Shown here piece by piece: positions 17,269 through 25,688 of a DNA stretch of 64,000 nt. A model generated the notes under the pieces. The model was given only the letters and a program-made list of their open reading frames with translations, made no database searches and was not told the origin of the DNA. Position numbers and translations under genes: made by a program. The stretch is from NCBI GenBank assembly GCA_023456105.1, contig JAEYAO010000066.1, positions 16,147 through 80,146 of the forward strand, written 5' to 3'. Origin of the DNA: Pseudomonadota bacterium. Its GTDB lineage: Bacteria; Pseudomonadota; Alphaproteobacteria; Caulobacterales; Caulobacteraceae. Numbering within the stretch: position 1 is the first letter of the stretch; every line of letters starts with the position of its first letter.

Positions 17269-18387
17269 ATGACCGGGGCGGATTTCGAGATCGAGGAAGC
17301 GCAGGGCGGGGCGGCCACCCTGCGGCTGAAGGGCGACTGGACCACCACCGGTGTTGGACGAATGTCCGATCGGCTGAACGCTGATCTCCGCGGGCGCGAG
17401 ATCGCGGCGCTGGACGTCAGCGAACTGGGGCGGTTCGACACGGCCGGCGCCCTGGCGCTGGCGCAGGCCTCGAAGGGCGGCGTGCCGGACGGCGCCTGGG
17501 ACGCGCGGCCCGAGGCCGGGCGCATCTACAAGATGGTCGAAAAGCTCGAGCGCACCTCGACCAAGAAGCCCAGGGAAGCCGACCCCTTCACCCGCACCTT
17601 CGCCAAGGTCGGGCGCGGCGTCTACGACATCGGAGCCGAGACCATCCTGTCGTTCGCCTTTCTGGGGCGGCTGATGACGGCGGTGGTCGCCGCCCTGAAG
17701 CATCCGGGCCGCATCCGCTGGCCCGCCTGGGTCAGCCAGGCCGAGCGCGCCGGGCTGGACGCCATGCCGATCGTGGTGGTGACCAACTTCTTCATCGGGG
17801 CGGTGATCGCCTTTATCGGCGCGGACCTGCTGACTGACTTCGGCGCGGGCGTGTTCGCCGTGCAGCTGATCGGCGTGGCCGTTTTCCGCGAGTTCGCGGT
17901 GGTGATCACGGCGGTGCTGCTGGCCGGCCGCTCGGCCTCCGCCTTCGCCGCCGAGATCGGCTCCATGCGGATGAACCAGGAGGTGGACGCCATGCAGGTC
18001 ATGGGCGTCAATCCGTTTCAGGCGCTGGTCATTCCCCGCCTGGCGGCGCTGGTGGTGATGCTGCCGCTGCTGACCTTCGTGGCCATGTTGGGGGGGCTGT
18101 TCGGCGGCGCCCTGGTGTGCTGGAGCCAGCTGAACCTGGGGCCCGCCTTCTTTGTGCAGCGCTTGAACGAAGATCCCATGATGGGCCAGCACCTGATGGT
18201 CGGCCTGATCAAGGCCCCGGTGTTCGCCATCGTCATCGCCGCCATCGGCGCGCGTCAGGGCATGGCGGTGGCCGGTGACGTCGAGAGCCTGGGCCGCCGG
18301 GTGACGGCGGCGGTGGTGCAGGCGATCTTCGCCATCATCTTCCTGGATGCGGTGTTCGCCCTGATCTTCCTGGAGCTGAACCTGTGA
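17269..18387 (+). CDS. mlaE: MlaE-type lipid ABC transporter permease with N-terminal STAS domain
   Basis: A 372-residue inner-membrane permease of the MlaE/YrbE family. Residues ~1-105 form a STAS/MlaB-like domain (ALDVSELGRFDTAGALAL), so the MlaB subunit that is separate in E. coli is fused here. The membrane part has about five or six hydrophobic segments, including VVVTNFFIGAVIAFIGADLL, and the conserved EIGSMRMNQEVDAMQVMGVNP cytoplasmic loop that contacts the ATPase. It starts the four-gene set mlaE-mlaF-mlaD-lipoprotein that moves lipids between inner and outer membranes. Whether transport is retrograde phospholipid return or another lipid cannot be told. Confidence 0.93.
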   Translation: MTGADFEIEEAQGGAATLRLKGDWTTTGVGRMSDRLNADLRGREIAALDVSELGRFDTAGALALAQASKGGVPDGAWDARPEAGRIYKMVEKLERTSTKKPREADPFTRTFAKVGRGVYDIGAETILSFAFLGRLMTAVVAALKHPGRIRWPAWVSQAERAGLDAMPIVVVTNFFIGAVIAFIGADLLTDFGAGVFAVQLIGVAVFREFAVVITAVLLAGRSASAFAAEIGSMRMNQEVDAMQVMGVNPFQALVIPRLAALVVMLPLLTFVAMLGGLFGGALVCWSQLNLGPAFFVQRLNEDPMMGQHLMVGLIKAPVFAIVIAAIGARQGMAVAGDVESLGRRVTAAVVQAIFAIIFLDAVFALIFLELNL

Positions 18388-19199
18388 GCGACGTGCAGGA
18401 CGCCCCGGCGCAGGCTCAGAAGTCCGAAGCAGGAAAACCCGAGACCCTGATCGAGGTGCGCGGGCTGGTGAGCCGGTTTGGTGAGCGCACCATCCACGAT
18501 GGGCTGGACCTGGATGTGGAACGCGGCGAGGTCCTCGGCGTGGTGGGCGGCTCGGGCACCGGCAAGACGGTGTTGCTGAACACCATTATCGGCCTGAAGG
18601 AGCCCGACGGCGGCGAAATCCGCCTGTTCGGCAACGACCGAGCGAACCTGACCAAGCAGCAGGCCGCCGACATCGAGATGCGCACCGGCGTGCTGTTCCA
18701 GCAGGGGGCGCTGTTCTCGTCGCTGAGCGTGCTCGAGAACGTGGCCTCGCCTTTGGTCGAACACACCGATCTGCCCAAAAGCCAGATCTACGAACTGGCC
18801 GAGATGAAGATCGCCATGGTGGGCCTCAAGCCCGAGGCGCGCTATCTGAAGCCGGCCGAACTGTCCGGCGGGATGCGCAAGCGGGTCGGCCTGGCGCGCG
18901 CCCTGGCGCTGGACCCCGAGCTGCTGTTCCTCGACGAGCCGACGGCGGGTCTGGACCCGATCGGGGCGGCGGCGTTCGACGAGCTGATCCGCAACCTGTC
19001 GGACGACCTGGGGTTGACGGTCTTCATGATCACCCACGATCTCGATAGCCTGTACGCCATCTGCGACAAGGTGGCGGTGCTGGCCGACAAGGGCATCGTC
19101 GCCAAGGCGCCGGTGCAGGAACTGGAACGATCCGACCATCCTTGGATCAAGGAATACTTCCTGGGCCCGCGCGGACGCGCCGGGCAGAAGGCCGCCTGA
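18384..19199 (+). CDS. mlaF: MlaF-type lipid ABC transporter ATP-binding protein
   Basis: A 271-residue ABC ATPase. Walker A is GGSGTGKT (near residue 55), the signature LSGGMRKRVGLARAL, Walker B LLFLDEPT, and the switch His lies in MITHDLDSLY. The GTG start overlaps the mlaE stop (GTGA), consistent with stoichiometric co-expression. It powers the transporter formed with the upstream permease and the downstream MCE protein. Confidence 0.94.
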   Translation: MSDVQDAPAQAQKSEAGKPETLIEVRGLVSRFGERTIHDGLDLDVERGEVLGVVGGSGTGKTVLLNTIIGLKEPDGGEIRLFGNDRANLTKQQAADIEMRTGVLFQQGALFSSLSVLENVASPLVEHTDLPKSQIYELAEMKIAMVGLKPEARYLKPAELSGGMRKRVGLARALALDPELLFLDEPTAGLDPIGAAAFDELIRNLSDDLGLTVFMITHDLDSLYAICDKVAVLADKGIVAKAPVQELERSDHPWIKEYFLGPRGRAGQKAA

Positions 19200-19214
19200 G
19201 GAGAGCGGATCGAA

Positions 19215-20153
19215 ATGGAAAGAGACGCCCATTACGCCGCCGTCGGCATCGCCACCGTCGCCCTTCTGGCGGCGCTGGCGGTGTTCACCATCTGGCTGGC
19301 CCGGCTGCAGTTCAACAACGACTACGACGTCTATGACATCGTCTTCTACGGACCGGTGCGCGGCCTGTCGGAGGGCGGGGAGGTGCATTTCAACGGCATC
19401 CGCGTCGGCGAGGTCACCGACCTGAACCTCGATCCGCAAAAGGGCGACCAGGTCATCGCGCGGGTTCGACTGGACGGCACCACGCCGGTGCGCGTCACCT
19501 CGCGCGCCCAGTTGGAGCCGCAGGGCATCACCGGCCTGAACTACATCCAGATCACCGCCGGCGCGCCCAACAGCGCCATCCTGAAGGATCAGTATCCCGA
19601 CAACGTCGTGCCGGTGATCCAGTCCCAGCCGTCCCCGATCGCCGAGTTGCTGAACGGATCGGGCACGGTGCTGGCGCAGACGGTGGATCTGCTGAACCGC
19701 GCCAACCGGATCATGTCGGACGACAACATCCGCTCCTTCTCCACCAGCGTGCGCAACGTAGAGTCGCTGACCACCGAGCTTGAGGCGCGCAAGGGCATCT
19801 TCCTGCAACTGGAGCAGGCGGTGGCGAGCGCCAATCGCGCCGTGCAGGAGTATGAACAGCTGGGCGTCGATGCGCGTCGACTGGTCAACAACGACGGCCG
19901 TCAAGCCATCGCCAACGTCAACCAGGCCACGGCGGATGCGCGCACGGCGATCGCCTCCATCAACCGGTCGGTCAGCGGACTGGAAGGACCGGTCGGCGAC
20001 TTCGCCGCCTCCAGCCTGCCGCAGCTGAGCCAGACCATTCAGGAGCTGAACGAGGCCACGCGCTCGCTGCAGCAACTGATCGACGACGTGCGCGCCAGCC
20101 CGCGCGACTTCATCGCCCGTCCCGCCTCCAAGGAACTCGAGGTCCAGCCATGA
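19215..20153 (+). CDS. mlaD: MlaD-type MCE domain protein
   Basis: A 312-residue membrane-anchored periplasmic protein. One N-terminal transmembrane helix (about 10-30, AVGIATVALLAALAVFTIWLA) is followed by an MCE domain (about 38-115, with GPVRGLSEGGEVHFNGIRVGEV) and a long helical region (about 145-300, Asn/Ala/Ser-rich, likely coiled coil). MCE hexamers form a lipid tunnel. The long C-terminal helices suggest a needle-like extension rather than the short E. coli MlaD. Fifteen bases after mlaF, with GAGGAGAG as ribosome site. Confidence 0.92.
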   Translation: MERDAHYAAVGIATVALLAALAVFTIWLARLQFNNDYDVYDIVFYGPVRGLSEGGEVHFNGIRVGEVTDLNLDPQKGDQVIARVRLDGTTPVRVTSRAQLEPQGITGLNYIQITAGAPNSAILKDQYPDNVVPVIQSQPSPIAELLNGSGTVLAQTVDLLNRANRIMSDDNIRSFSTSVRNVESLTTELEARKGIFLQLEQAVASANRAVQEYEQLGVDARRLVNNDGRQAIANVNQATADARTAIASINRSVSGLEGPVGDFAASSLPQLSQTIQELNEATRSLQQLIDDVRASPRDFIARPASKELEVQP

Positions 20154-20833
20154 TCGGCCGCTCCGCTCTTCGTCTCGCCGCCGTGGGCGTCGGGGCCTTG
20201 ACCCTGTCGGGCTGCGCCCTTTTGTCGTCCCCTGAACCGGCGCAGCTGTATCGTTTCGGCTTCACCGTCGACGCGCCCTCGCCCGAGGGGCAGCGCCCGG
20301 CGCCGCTGTCGGTCTCCATCCGCCGGATCGAATTCCCGGACGCCGCCAAGGGCGAGCGCATCCTGGGCGTGACCGGCAACGAGACCGCCTACATCGGCGG
20401 CGCGCGCTGGGTCACGGCGGCGGAGAACCTGTTCGACGACGACCTGCGCTCGGCCTTCGCTTCGCGCGCCGACCAGATCCGCGTGCTGAACCGAGGCGAG
20501 CCCGGCACGCCGCCGTATGTGCTGCAGGTCACGGTTACGACCTTCGAGGCGCGCTATGCGCCCGGCGCCCAGAATGCGGCGCCGACGGTGGTGGTGACGG
20601 CTCGCGCACAGTTGCGAACCACGCCCGAGCGGAACAGCGGCGAGGGCGCGATCCGCCCCGAGCAGGGCGCCGCGATCGAACGCACCTTCTCCATCAGCCA
20701 GCCGGCCGCCGCCAACCGCGTATCGGCCATCGTGGACGCCTTCGACCGCGCGTCGCGGGACCTAAACGCCCAGATCGCCGACTGGACGATCCAGTCGGCG
20801 CCGGCGTCGGTGCGGCAGGGCGTCGGCCGCTGA
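20150..20833 (+). CDS. ABC-type transport auxiliary lipoprotein
   Basis: A 227-residue lipoprotein of the PqiC/ABC-auxiliary type found with MCE transporters. The lipobox is LTLSGC, near residue 23. The body has family-style segments (LYRFGF, LSVSIRRIEFPDAA, GGARWVTAAENLFDDDLRSAF). It probably sits in the outer membrane and docks the MCE tunnel. The ATG overlaps the mlaD stop (ATGA). Convergent with the CoA transferase genes 18 bases away. Confidence 0.88.
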   Translation: MIGRSALRLAAVGVGALTLSGCALLSSPEPAQLYRFGFTVDAPSPEGQRPAPLSVSIRRIEFPDAAKGERILGVTGNETAYIGGARWVTAAENLFDDDLRSAFASRADQIRVLNRGEPGTPPYVLQVTVTTFEARYAPGAQNAAPTVVVTARAQLRTTPERNSGEGAIRPEQGAAIERTFSISQPAAANRVSAIVDAFDRASRDLNAQIADWTIQSAPASVRQGVGR

Positions 20834-20851
20834 TGGGGCCTGAGGCGGCGG

Positions 20852-21511
20852 TCAGGCCGCCGTCGTGACGCCCTCGGCGACGGTGTAGGCGGCTTCGGTC
20901 CGGGCGGCGACCTCGTCTAGGGTCACGCCCTCGGCCAGTTCGATCAGCTCCAGCCCCGCGCCGTCGGGCTTGACGTCAAAGGTGGCCAGGTCGGTGATGA
21001 TGCGGCTGACCACGCCCGTGCCGGTCAGGGGCAGGGTGCAGGCTTTCAGCACCTTGGACTGGCCGTGCTTGTTGGCGTGCTCCATCACCACCACCACGCG
21101 CTTGACGCCGGCGACCAGGTCCATGGCGCCGCCCATGCCCTTCACCAGCTTGCCGGGAATCATCCAGTTGGCGATGTCGCCGTTCTCGGCCACCTCCATG
21201 GCGCCCAGGATCGACAGGTCGATGTGGCCGCCCCGGATCATGGCGAAGCTGTCGGCCGAGGAGAAATAGGCGCTCTCGGGTATTTCCGTGATCGTCTGCT
21301 TGCCGGCGTTGATCAGGTCCGGGTCCTCGTCGCCCGCATAGGGGAAGGGACCCATGCCGAGCATGCCGTTCTCGCTTTGCAGCGTCACGGTCATGCCTTC
21401 GGGGATGTAGTTGGCGACCAGGGTGGGAATGCCGATCCCCAAGTTGACGTAGAAGCCGTCGCCCAGCTCCTGAGCGGCGCGTTCGGCGAGTTGTTCGCGG
21501 GTGCGGGGCAT
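20852..21511 (-). CDS. scoB: 3-oxoacid CoA-transferase subunit B
   Basis: The 219-residue beta subunit of a two-subunit family I CoA transferase (succinyl-CoA:3-ketoacid or acetoacetate CoA transferase). The catalytic glutamate lies in the SENG motif ([14 protein letters not shown]), and the GGAMDLVAG and [16 protein letters not shown] segments are typical. It overlaps the alpha subunit gene upstream. It allows acetoacetate to be activated for use as a carbon source or for acetyl-CoA balance. The exact acyl preference cannot be read from sequence. Confidence 0.92.
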   Translation of the reverse strand: MPRTREQLAERAAQELGDGFYVNLGIGIPTLVANYIPEGMTVTLQSENGMLGMGPFPYAGDEDPDLINAGKQTITEIPESAYFSSADSFAMIRGGHIDLSILGAMEVAENGDIANWMIPGKLVKGMGGAMDLVAGVKRVVVVMEHANKHGQSKVLKACTLPLTGTGVVSRIITDLATFDVKPDGAGLELIELAEGVTLDEVAARTEAAYTVAEGVTTAA

Positions 21512-22254
21512 TAGGCTTGCTCCTTGCGGGCTACCGCTTCGCTGCTTGAGCCTGCCGTCGCGCGGGCACGCACCGTGCGCTGCTCGATGCGCTTCTCCGG
21601 GATCGTCTTGACGATGCGGTCCACATAGACGCCGGGCGTGTGGATGTGGTCGGGGTCGAGCGAACCGGTCGGCACGATCTCCTCGACCTCGACCACCGTG
21701 ACCTTGCCGGCGGTCGCCATCATCGGGTTGAAGTTTCGGGCGGTCTTGCGGAACACCAGATTGCCGCGCTCGTCCGCCTTCCAGGCCTTGACGATGGACA
21801 GGTCGGCCTTCAGCGCCGTCTCCATGACATAGGCGCGGCCGTCGAACTCACGCACCTCCTTGGCATCCGCGACCAGGGTGCCGACGCCGGTGGCGGTGAA
21901 GAAGGCCGGGACGCCCGCGCCGCCCGCCCGGATGCGCTCGGCCAGGGTGCCCTGGGGATTGAACTCCAGCTCCAGCTCCCCGGCCAGGTACTGGCGCTCG
22001 AACTCCTTGTTCTCACCGACGTAGGAGGAGATCATCTTCCGGATTTGCCGGGTCTGGAGCAGCAGGCCCAGGCCGAAATCGTCCACGCCCGCGTTGTTGG
22101 AGATCACCGTCAGTCCGGTGACGCCGCTGTCGCGCAAGGCCGCGATCAGGCCTTCGGGAATGCCGCACAGGCCGAAGCCGCCCGACATGACGGTCATGCC
22201 GTCGAACGTCAGCCCGTCAAGCGCGGACCGGACGTCCGCATAGATCTTGCCCAT
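21511..22254 (-). CDS. scoA: 3-oxoacid CoA-transferase subunit A
   Basis: The 247-residue alpha subunit paired with the downstream beta subunit. The CoA-binding [10 protein letters not shown] motif is at about residues 25-34, followed by [29 protein letters not shown] and the [10 protein letters not shown] region. The stop and the scoB start overlap, so the subunits are coupled. The C-terminal ~20 residues (Arg/Ala/Ser-rich) form a short extension beyond the conserved core. Upstream lies a 164-base gap shared with a divergent secreted-protein gene. Confidence 0.93.
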   Translation of the reverse strand: MGKIYADVRSALDGLTFDGMTVMSGGFGLCGIPEGLIAALRDSGVTGLTVISNNAGVDDFGLGLLLQTRQIRKMISSYVGENKEFERQYLAGELELEFNPQGTLAERIRAGGAGVPAFFTATGVGTLVADAKEVREFDGRAYVMETALKADLSIVKAWKADERGNLVFRKTARNFNPMMATAGKVTVVEVEEIVPTGSLDPDHIHTPGVYVDRIVKTIPEKRIEQRTVRARATAGSSSEAVARKEQA

Positions 22255-22356
22255 CGCACTCCCTCATCGCCGCCTGTCGCGGTCTCGATGCGCTGACTAC
22301 GGCGAGGCGGCGGTTGCGACAAGGGCGGGGCGGCCAGGCGGCTCCGGTTAGCTGCG

Positions 22357-22375
22357 GAAAGAACATTGATCTTTC
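22357..22375. promoter_or_regulatory. Inverted repeat GAAAGA-N7-TCTTTC
   Basis: A perfect 6-base inverted repeat with a 7-base spacer lies in the divergent gap between scoA and the secreted-protein gene, 44 bases before the latter's ATG. Possible operator; no regulator is encoded nearby. Confidence 0.3.
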
Positions 22376-22418
22376 TCTGTCGGGTGTGGCAGCCTGTCGC
22401 AGGACGGAGGGTGGTGCG

Positions 22419-22880
22419 ATGAAGACGTGGATGGCGGCGGTCGTGACGGCGACCCTGATGATGGGCTCGGCCGGATCGGGGCGGGCGCAGGATGTTTCAG
22501 CCAAGCCGGCGTTCGGGCAGGCGCGGCTGTCCGCCGGCTTCGATCCCGATCCCTACACGCGCTCGATCACGGCGGGCGGGAGCATCGACGCCTCCAAGCT
22601 GGGCGGCGACTGCGACGGCTACATCGCGGACGCGCCGGACTTCCGGCTGAACTACACCGCCGGAGACTTCGAGCTGACGATCATGGCCGTGTCCAACAGC
22701 GACACCACACTGGTCATCAACACGCCGGACGGCCAGTGGGCCTGCGATGACGACAGCGGCGGCGACGCCGATCCCGCCTTCAAGTTCGACGATCCGCAAT
22801 CGGGCGTCTACGACATCTGGATCGGCGTCTACGGCGAGGCGGCTACGGCCGAGGCGACGCTCACGATCTCTGAACGCTGA
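22419..22880 (+). CDS. Small secreted protein, PPC-like beta fold
   Basis: A 153-residue exported protein. A signal peptide of about 24 residues ends at GRAQD. The mature part is acidic and Asp/Gly-rich, with segments resembling bacterial pre-peptidase C-terminal (PPC) domains: RSITAGGSIDA, DFELTIMAVSNSDTTLVINTPDGQW, CDDDSGGDADP and SGVYDIWIGVY. Two Cys (in GGDCDGY and WACDDD) may form a disulfide. The ATG at 22419 has GGAGGG upstream. PPC domains usually accompany proteases, but here the domain stands alone. Function unknown. Confidence 0.78.
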   Translation: MKTWMAAVVTATLMMGSAGSGRAQDVSAKPAFGQARLSAGFDPDPYTRSITAGGSIDASKLGGDCDGYIADAPDFRLNYTAGDFELTIMAVSNSDTTLVINTPDGQWACDDDSGGDADPAFKFDDPQSGVYDIWIGVYGEAATAEATLTISER

Positions 22881-22888
22881 AGCGGCCT

Positions 22889-23512
22889 TCAGTCGTTAGA
22901 CTGCCGTTCGAGGGTGTCCAGCACCGCCTCGGGCGCCACGTCGCGCTTCAGCTCGGCGAGGTCGGGCTCCTGGGCTTCATGCACGTTCAGCTTGTTCGCG
23001 ATCGCGGTCGTCAGGGCGATCAGCCGCGTCACCTCGTGCTCGGTGAGTAGATTGATCTGCAGGTCCAGCGCGGCCCGGCGGTCGGCGGCGCGCGCCGCCC
23101 GATTCTGGCTGATCAGCACGAATGTGGACAGAAAGATCGCCTCGACGAACGCGGCCGTGGCCAGGATCACGAAGGTGCGGTCGAACGGCTCCACGCCCGG
23201 CACGGCCCCGACGTTGACGGCGACCCAGGCCGTCAGGATCGCCAGGTGAACGTAGACAAAGACCATGCTGCCGGTGAAGGCGGTGACGCCTGCGGCCAGC
23301 TTCTCCTGAAAGCCGGCGCCGGCGTCTTCTTCCTGCTGACGCGCCCGCAGCGCCTCCATGTTGCGCAGCAGCGCCGAGTTGAGGCCGGCGCCATGTTCGA
23401 ACGTCGGGCTCTCGGCGGGATGGGGGTGCGGGTTCTGCGGGTCAGGCACGGGTGCGCTCGCGGGAGAAGGCGACGAGAGATGCGGATCCGCGCCTTCGCC
23501 GTATCGGCGCAC
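22889..23512 (-). CDS. DUF1003 membrane protein
   Basis: A protein of up to 207 residues with a DUF1003 core at about 45-175. Two membrane helices are visible (TGSMVFVYVHLAILTAWVAVNV and FVILATAAFVEAIFLSTFVLI), then the conserved SQNRAARAADRRAALDLQINLLTEHE segment. The function of DUF1003 is unknown; some members are linked to stress or metal exposure. The N-terminal ~40 residues are Pro/His-rich, and the GTG start lies only 8 bases from the terminator of the upstream gene. A later start such as GTG 23449 is possible. Confidence 0.8.
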   Translation of the reverse strand: MRRYGEGADPHLSSPSPASAPVPDPQNPHPHPAESPTFEHGAGLNSALLRNMEALRARQQEEDAGAGFQEKLAAGVTAFTGSMVFVYVHLAILTAWVAVNVGAVPGVEPFDRTFVILATAAFVEAIFLSTFVLISQNRAARAADRRAALDLQINLLTEHEVTRLIALTTAIANKLNVHEAQEPDLAELKRDVAPEAVLDTLERQSND

Positions 23513-23519
23513 GCGCAGG

Positions 23520-23546
23520 AAAAAGGCCCCGCCGGGCGGCGGGGCC
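23520..23546 (-). terminator. Intrinsic terminator of the lipoprotein gene
   Basis: On the minus strand a perfect 9-bp GC stem (GGCCCCGCC / GGCGGGGCC, 4-base loop) is followed directly by TTTTT. It lies 20 bases past the stop of the 23567-23944 gene and is a classic rho-independent terminator. Confidence 0.9.
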
Positions 23547-23566
23547 TTGTCGCGTCTGTCGCGGGA

Positions 23567-23944
23567 TCAGCCGCCCGGACGGCTGCCGGCCGAACCCGCC
23601 GTGTCGGCCTGGCCGCTGCCGGCCGAGCCGGTAGTTCCGGCGGTTCCGGCTGCGCCCGTCGTGGTTCCGGCGGCGGCGCCCGGCGTGGTGCTGGCTGTTC
23701 CGGTCGTGCCGGTGGTCCCAGTCGTCGCGCTTGGCGTGGTCACGGTTCCCGTCGAACCGGCCATGGGCGCCGCGTTCGGGTCGGTCGGCATGGTCATGGC
23801 GCCGGTTCCGGCCATCGGGTCGGCGGTCGTCGCAGAGGTCCCGACGCCGGCGTCGGACGCGGCGGGGGTCTCGGCGTTGTTGTCGCCGCAGGCGGCCAGC
23901 GACAAGGCTGCGGCGCAGGCGGCTAGGGTGAGGGTCGCTTTCAC
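23567..23944 (-). CDS. Low-complexity Gly/Thr/Ala-rich lipoprotein
   Basis: A 125-residue predicted lipoprotein. A GTG start (ribosome site GGAGCGGAGAG upstream) gives a short signal peptide ending in the lipobox SLAAC. After about 40 residues the sequence is almost entirely Gly, Thr, Ala and Ser with scattered Pro, in irregular TTGTTGT/GAAGTTT-like repeats, ending in GSRPGG. Such tails are disordered and may span the periplasm or be surface-exposed. The longer frame upstream of 23944 lacks coding character. The terminator after the stop supports a real gene. No family is recognised. Confidence 0.75.
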   Translation of the reverse strand: MKATLTLAACAAALSLAACGDNNAETPAASDAGVGTSATTADPMAGTGAMTMPTDPNAAPMAGSTGTVTTPSATTGTTGTTGTASTTPGAAAGTTTGAAGTAGTTGSAGSGQADTAGSAGSRPGG

Positions 23945-23975
23945 TATGGTCTCTCCGCTCCAGTTGAGGTTGAGG

Positions 23976-24000
23976 AGCGTGCCGTCCCGACGCCGGTTCC
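23976..24000 (-). promoter_or_regulatory. Possible sigma-EcfG promoter (weak match)
   Basis: On the minus strand, GGAAC is followed after 16 bases by CGCT, one mismatch from the CGTT -10 element of alphaproteobacterial general-stress promoters. Position fits: about 25 bases of leader before the GTG at 23944. Weaker than the other EcfG sites in this window. Confidence 0.35.
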
Positions 24001-24107
24001 ACCTTGACGGGAAGGAAATCGGCCGGGTCCGATCGCAAGCGTTCCCAAAGCGCCTTTCGCCCTGCAGTCGAGTGTGAACCAGTATAGCGCAGGCGGCTTG
24101 TTGAAGG

Positions 24108-25172
24108 ATGACCATCGCCTCGCCGCCGGCCGACCTCCTCGCCCTCTCGACCGCCCAGGCGCCGCACGTCCTGTGGCAGGCGGAGGCCCTTCGGGTTGCC
24201 GAGCGGATGTTCGAGGGGCGCTTCTCCGGCTGGGAGCGCATGCGGCCGGTGTTCGACAGCGCCGGCATCGACCAGCGCCAGACGGCCATGCCTATCGACT
24301 GGTATCTGGAGCCGCGCGGCTGGACCGAGCGGACCGCCGCCTATCTGGAGGTCGGGACCGACCTGTTCGTTGCGGCGGCGCAGGGCGCGCTGGAAGAGGC
24401 GGGGCTGAGCGGCGGCGAGGTGGACGTGATCGTCACCGTCTCGTCCACCGGCATCGCCACGCCCAGCCTGGAAGCGCGGGCGTCCGGACGGCTGGGGTTC
24501 AGGCCGGATGCGGCGCGGGTTCCGGTGTTCGGCCTGGGCTGCGCGGGCGGAGCGACGGGCTTGGCGTTGGCGGCGCGGCTGGCCGGCGCGACCCCGGGCG
24601 CGGTGGTGCTGCTGGTGGTGGTGGAGCTGTGCACCCTGTCGTTCCGCACCGATGATCTTGGTAAGGCGGACATCGTGGCGACCGCCCTGTTCGGCGACGG
24701 CGCCGCCGCCTGCGTGCTGCGCAGCGGAGGCGGAGGCGGCTTCGCCCGGATCGAGGCGAGCGCCGAGCATACCTGGCCGGACACGCTGGACGTGATGGGC
24801 TGGCGCGTCGATCCGACGGGTCTCGGCGTGATCTTCGACCGCGCGATCCCGCCGTTCGCGCGCAACCGCCTGAGGCCGGAGGTGGAGGCGATGCTGGCCG
24901 GGCAGGGGCGGACGCTGGGCGACGTCGATCGCTTCATCTGTCATCCCGGCGGGATGAAGGTGATCGATGCGCTGGAGTCATCGCTGACGCTGGAGGTCGG
25001 ATCGCTGGACCACGAACGCGCGGTTCTGCGCGACCACGGCAACATGTCGGCGCCCACCGTACTGCATGTGCTGGATCGCGCGCGTCGGGCGGGCCTGCCG
25101 CCGCGCTCGCTGGTGCTGGCGCTCGGCCCGGGATTCACCTGCAGCACCGTGACCCTGGAGACGCTCGCATGA
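24108..25172 (+). CDS. Type III polyketide synthase
   Basis: A 354-residue chalcone synthase-like enzyme that extends an acyl-CoA starter with malonyl-CoA and cyclises it, probably to an alkylpyrone or alkylresorcinol. The catalytic triad is visible: Cys145 (GLGCAGGATG), His279 (CHPGGMKV) and Asn312 (DHGNMSAPT). The VVVELCTLSFR and GDGAAACVLR segments are also typical. It overlaps the downstream ICMT-like methyltransferase by 4 bases (ATGA), as in bacterial bpsA-bpsB and srsA-srsB cassettes. Products of such enzymes can replace or modify membrane lipids; the starter used here cannot be told. Confidence 0.93.
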   Translation: MTIASPPADLLALSTAQAPHVLWQAEALRVAERMFEGRFSGWERMRPVFDSAGIDQRQTAMPIDWYLEPRGWTERTAAYLEVGTDLFVAAAQGALEEAGLSGGEVDVIVTVSSTGIATPSLEARASGRLGFRPDAARVPVFGLGCAGGATGLALAARLAGATPGAVVLLVVVELCTLSFRTDDLGKADIVATALFGDGAAACVLRSGGGGGFARIEASAEHTWPDTLDVMGWRVDPTGLGVIFDRAIPPFARNRLRPEVEAMLAGQGRTLGDVDRFICHPGGMKVIDALESSLTLEVGSLDHERAVLRDHGNMSAPTVLHVLDRARRAGLPPRSLVLALGPGFTCSTVTLETLA

Positions 25173-25663
25173 CCGTGGCCGTGATGATCCTGGCCCTGGT
25201 GACCCTCCAGCGGCTGGGCGAGCTGGTGCTGGGGAGGTCCAACACCCGCCGGCTGCTGGCGCGAGGGGCGGTGGAAAGCGGCGCCGAGCACTACCGCTTC
25301 ATCGTCGCCCTGCATGCGGCGTGGCTGATCGGCCTTTGGCTACTGGCCTGGGATCGTCCGGTCAACCTTCCGCTGCTGCTGCTCTTCGTGCTGCTGCAGG
25401 CCGGGCGGGTGTGGGTGATCGCCACGCTGGGGCGGCGCTGGACCACCCGCATCCTCACCCTGCCGGGCGAGCCCTTGGTGCGGAAGGGGCCGTTCCGCTT
25501 CGTATCTCACCCCAACTACATCGTGGTGGCGGGCGAACTGGCGGTGCTGCCGCTGGTGTTCGGGCTGCCGCTCTACGCCCTGGTCTTCACCGCGTTGAAC
25601 GCCGTCATGATGTGGGTGCGCATCCGCTGCGAACAGCGGGCGCTGGACGCGGCCTCGGCTTAA
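25169..25663 (+). CDS. ICMT-like membrane methyltransferase (partner of type III PKS)
   Basis: A 164-residue integral membrane protein of the isoprenylcysteine carboxyl methyltransferase family. There are about four hydrophobic segments (starting VAVMILALVTLQRLGELVL) and the SAM-binding C-terminal signature RKGPFRFVSHPNYIVVAGEL, then RIRCEQRAL. Relatives beside type III PKS genes (BpsB, SrsB) O-methylate alkylpyrones or alkylresorcinols. The same role is likely here because start and stop overlap with the PKS gene. Prenylated-protein methylation is not expected in bacteria. Confidence 0.87.
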   Translation: MTVAVMILALVTLQRLGELVLGRSNTRRLLARGAVESGAEHYRFIVALHAAWLIGLWLLAWDRPVNLPLLLLFVLLQAGRVWVIATLGRRWTTRILTLPGEPLVRKGPFRFVSHPNYIVVAGELAVLPLVFGLPLYALVFTALNAVMMWVRIRCEQRALDAASA

Positions 25664-25688
25664 GGCCGCGTCCCGTCGTCACGGCGGA

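Noticed and set aside
18255..20075. 606-residue minus-strand frame opposite mlaE-mlaF-mlaD
   Set aside because: Shadow of three well-supported genes; His/Gln/Arg/Leu-rich with no domain features.
20837..20858. GGCCTGA/TCAGGCC inverted repeat between convergent lipoprotein and scoB genes
   Set aside because: Overlaps the scoB stop codon and lacks a T run on either strand; may stabilise ends but not callable as a terminator.
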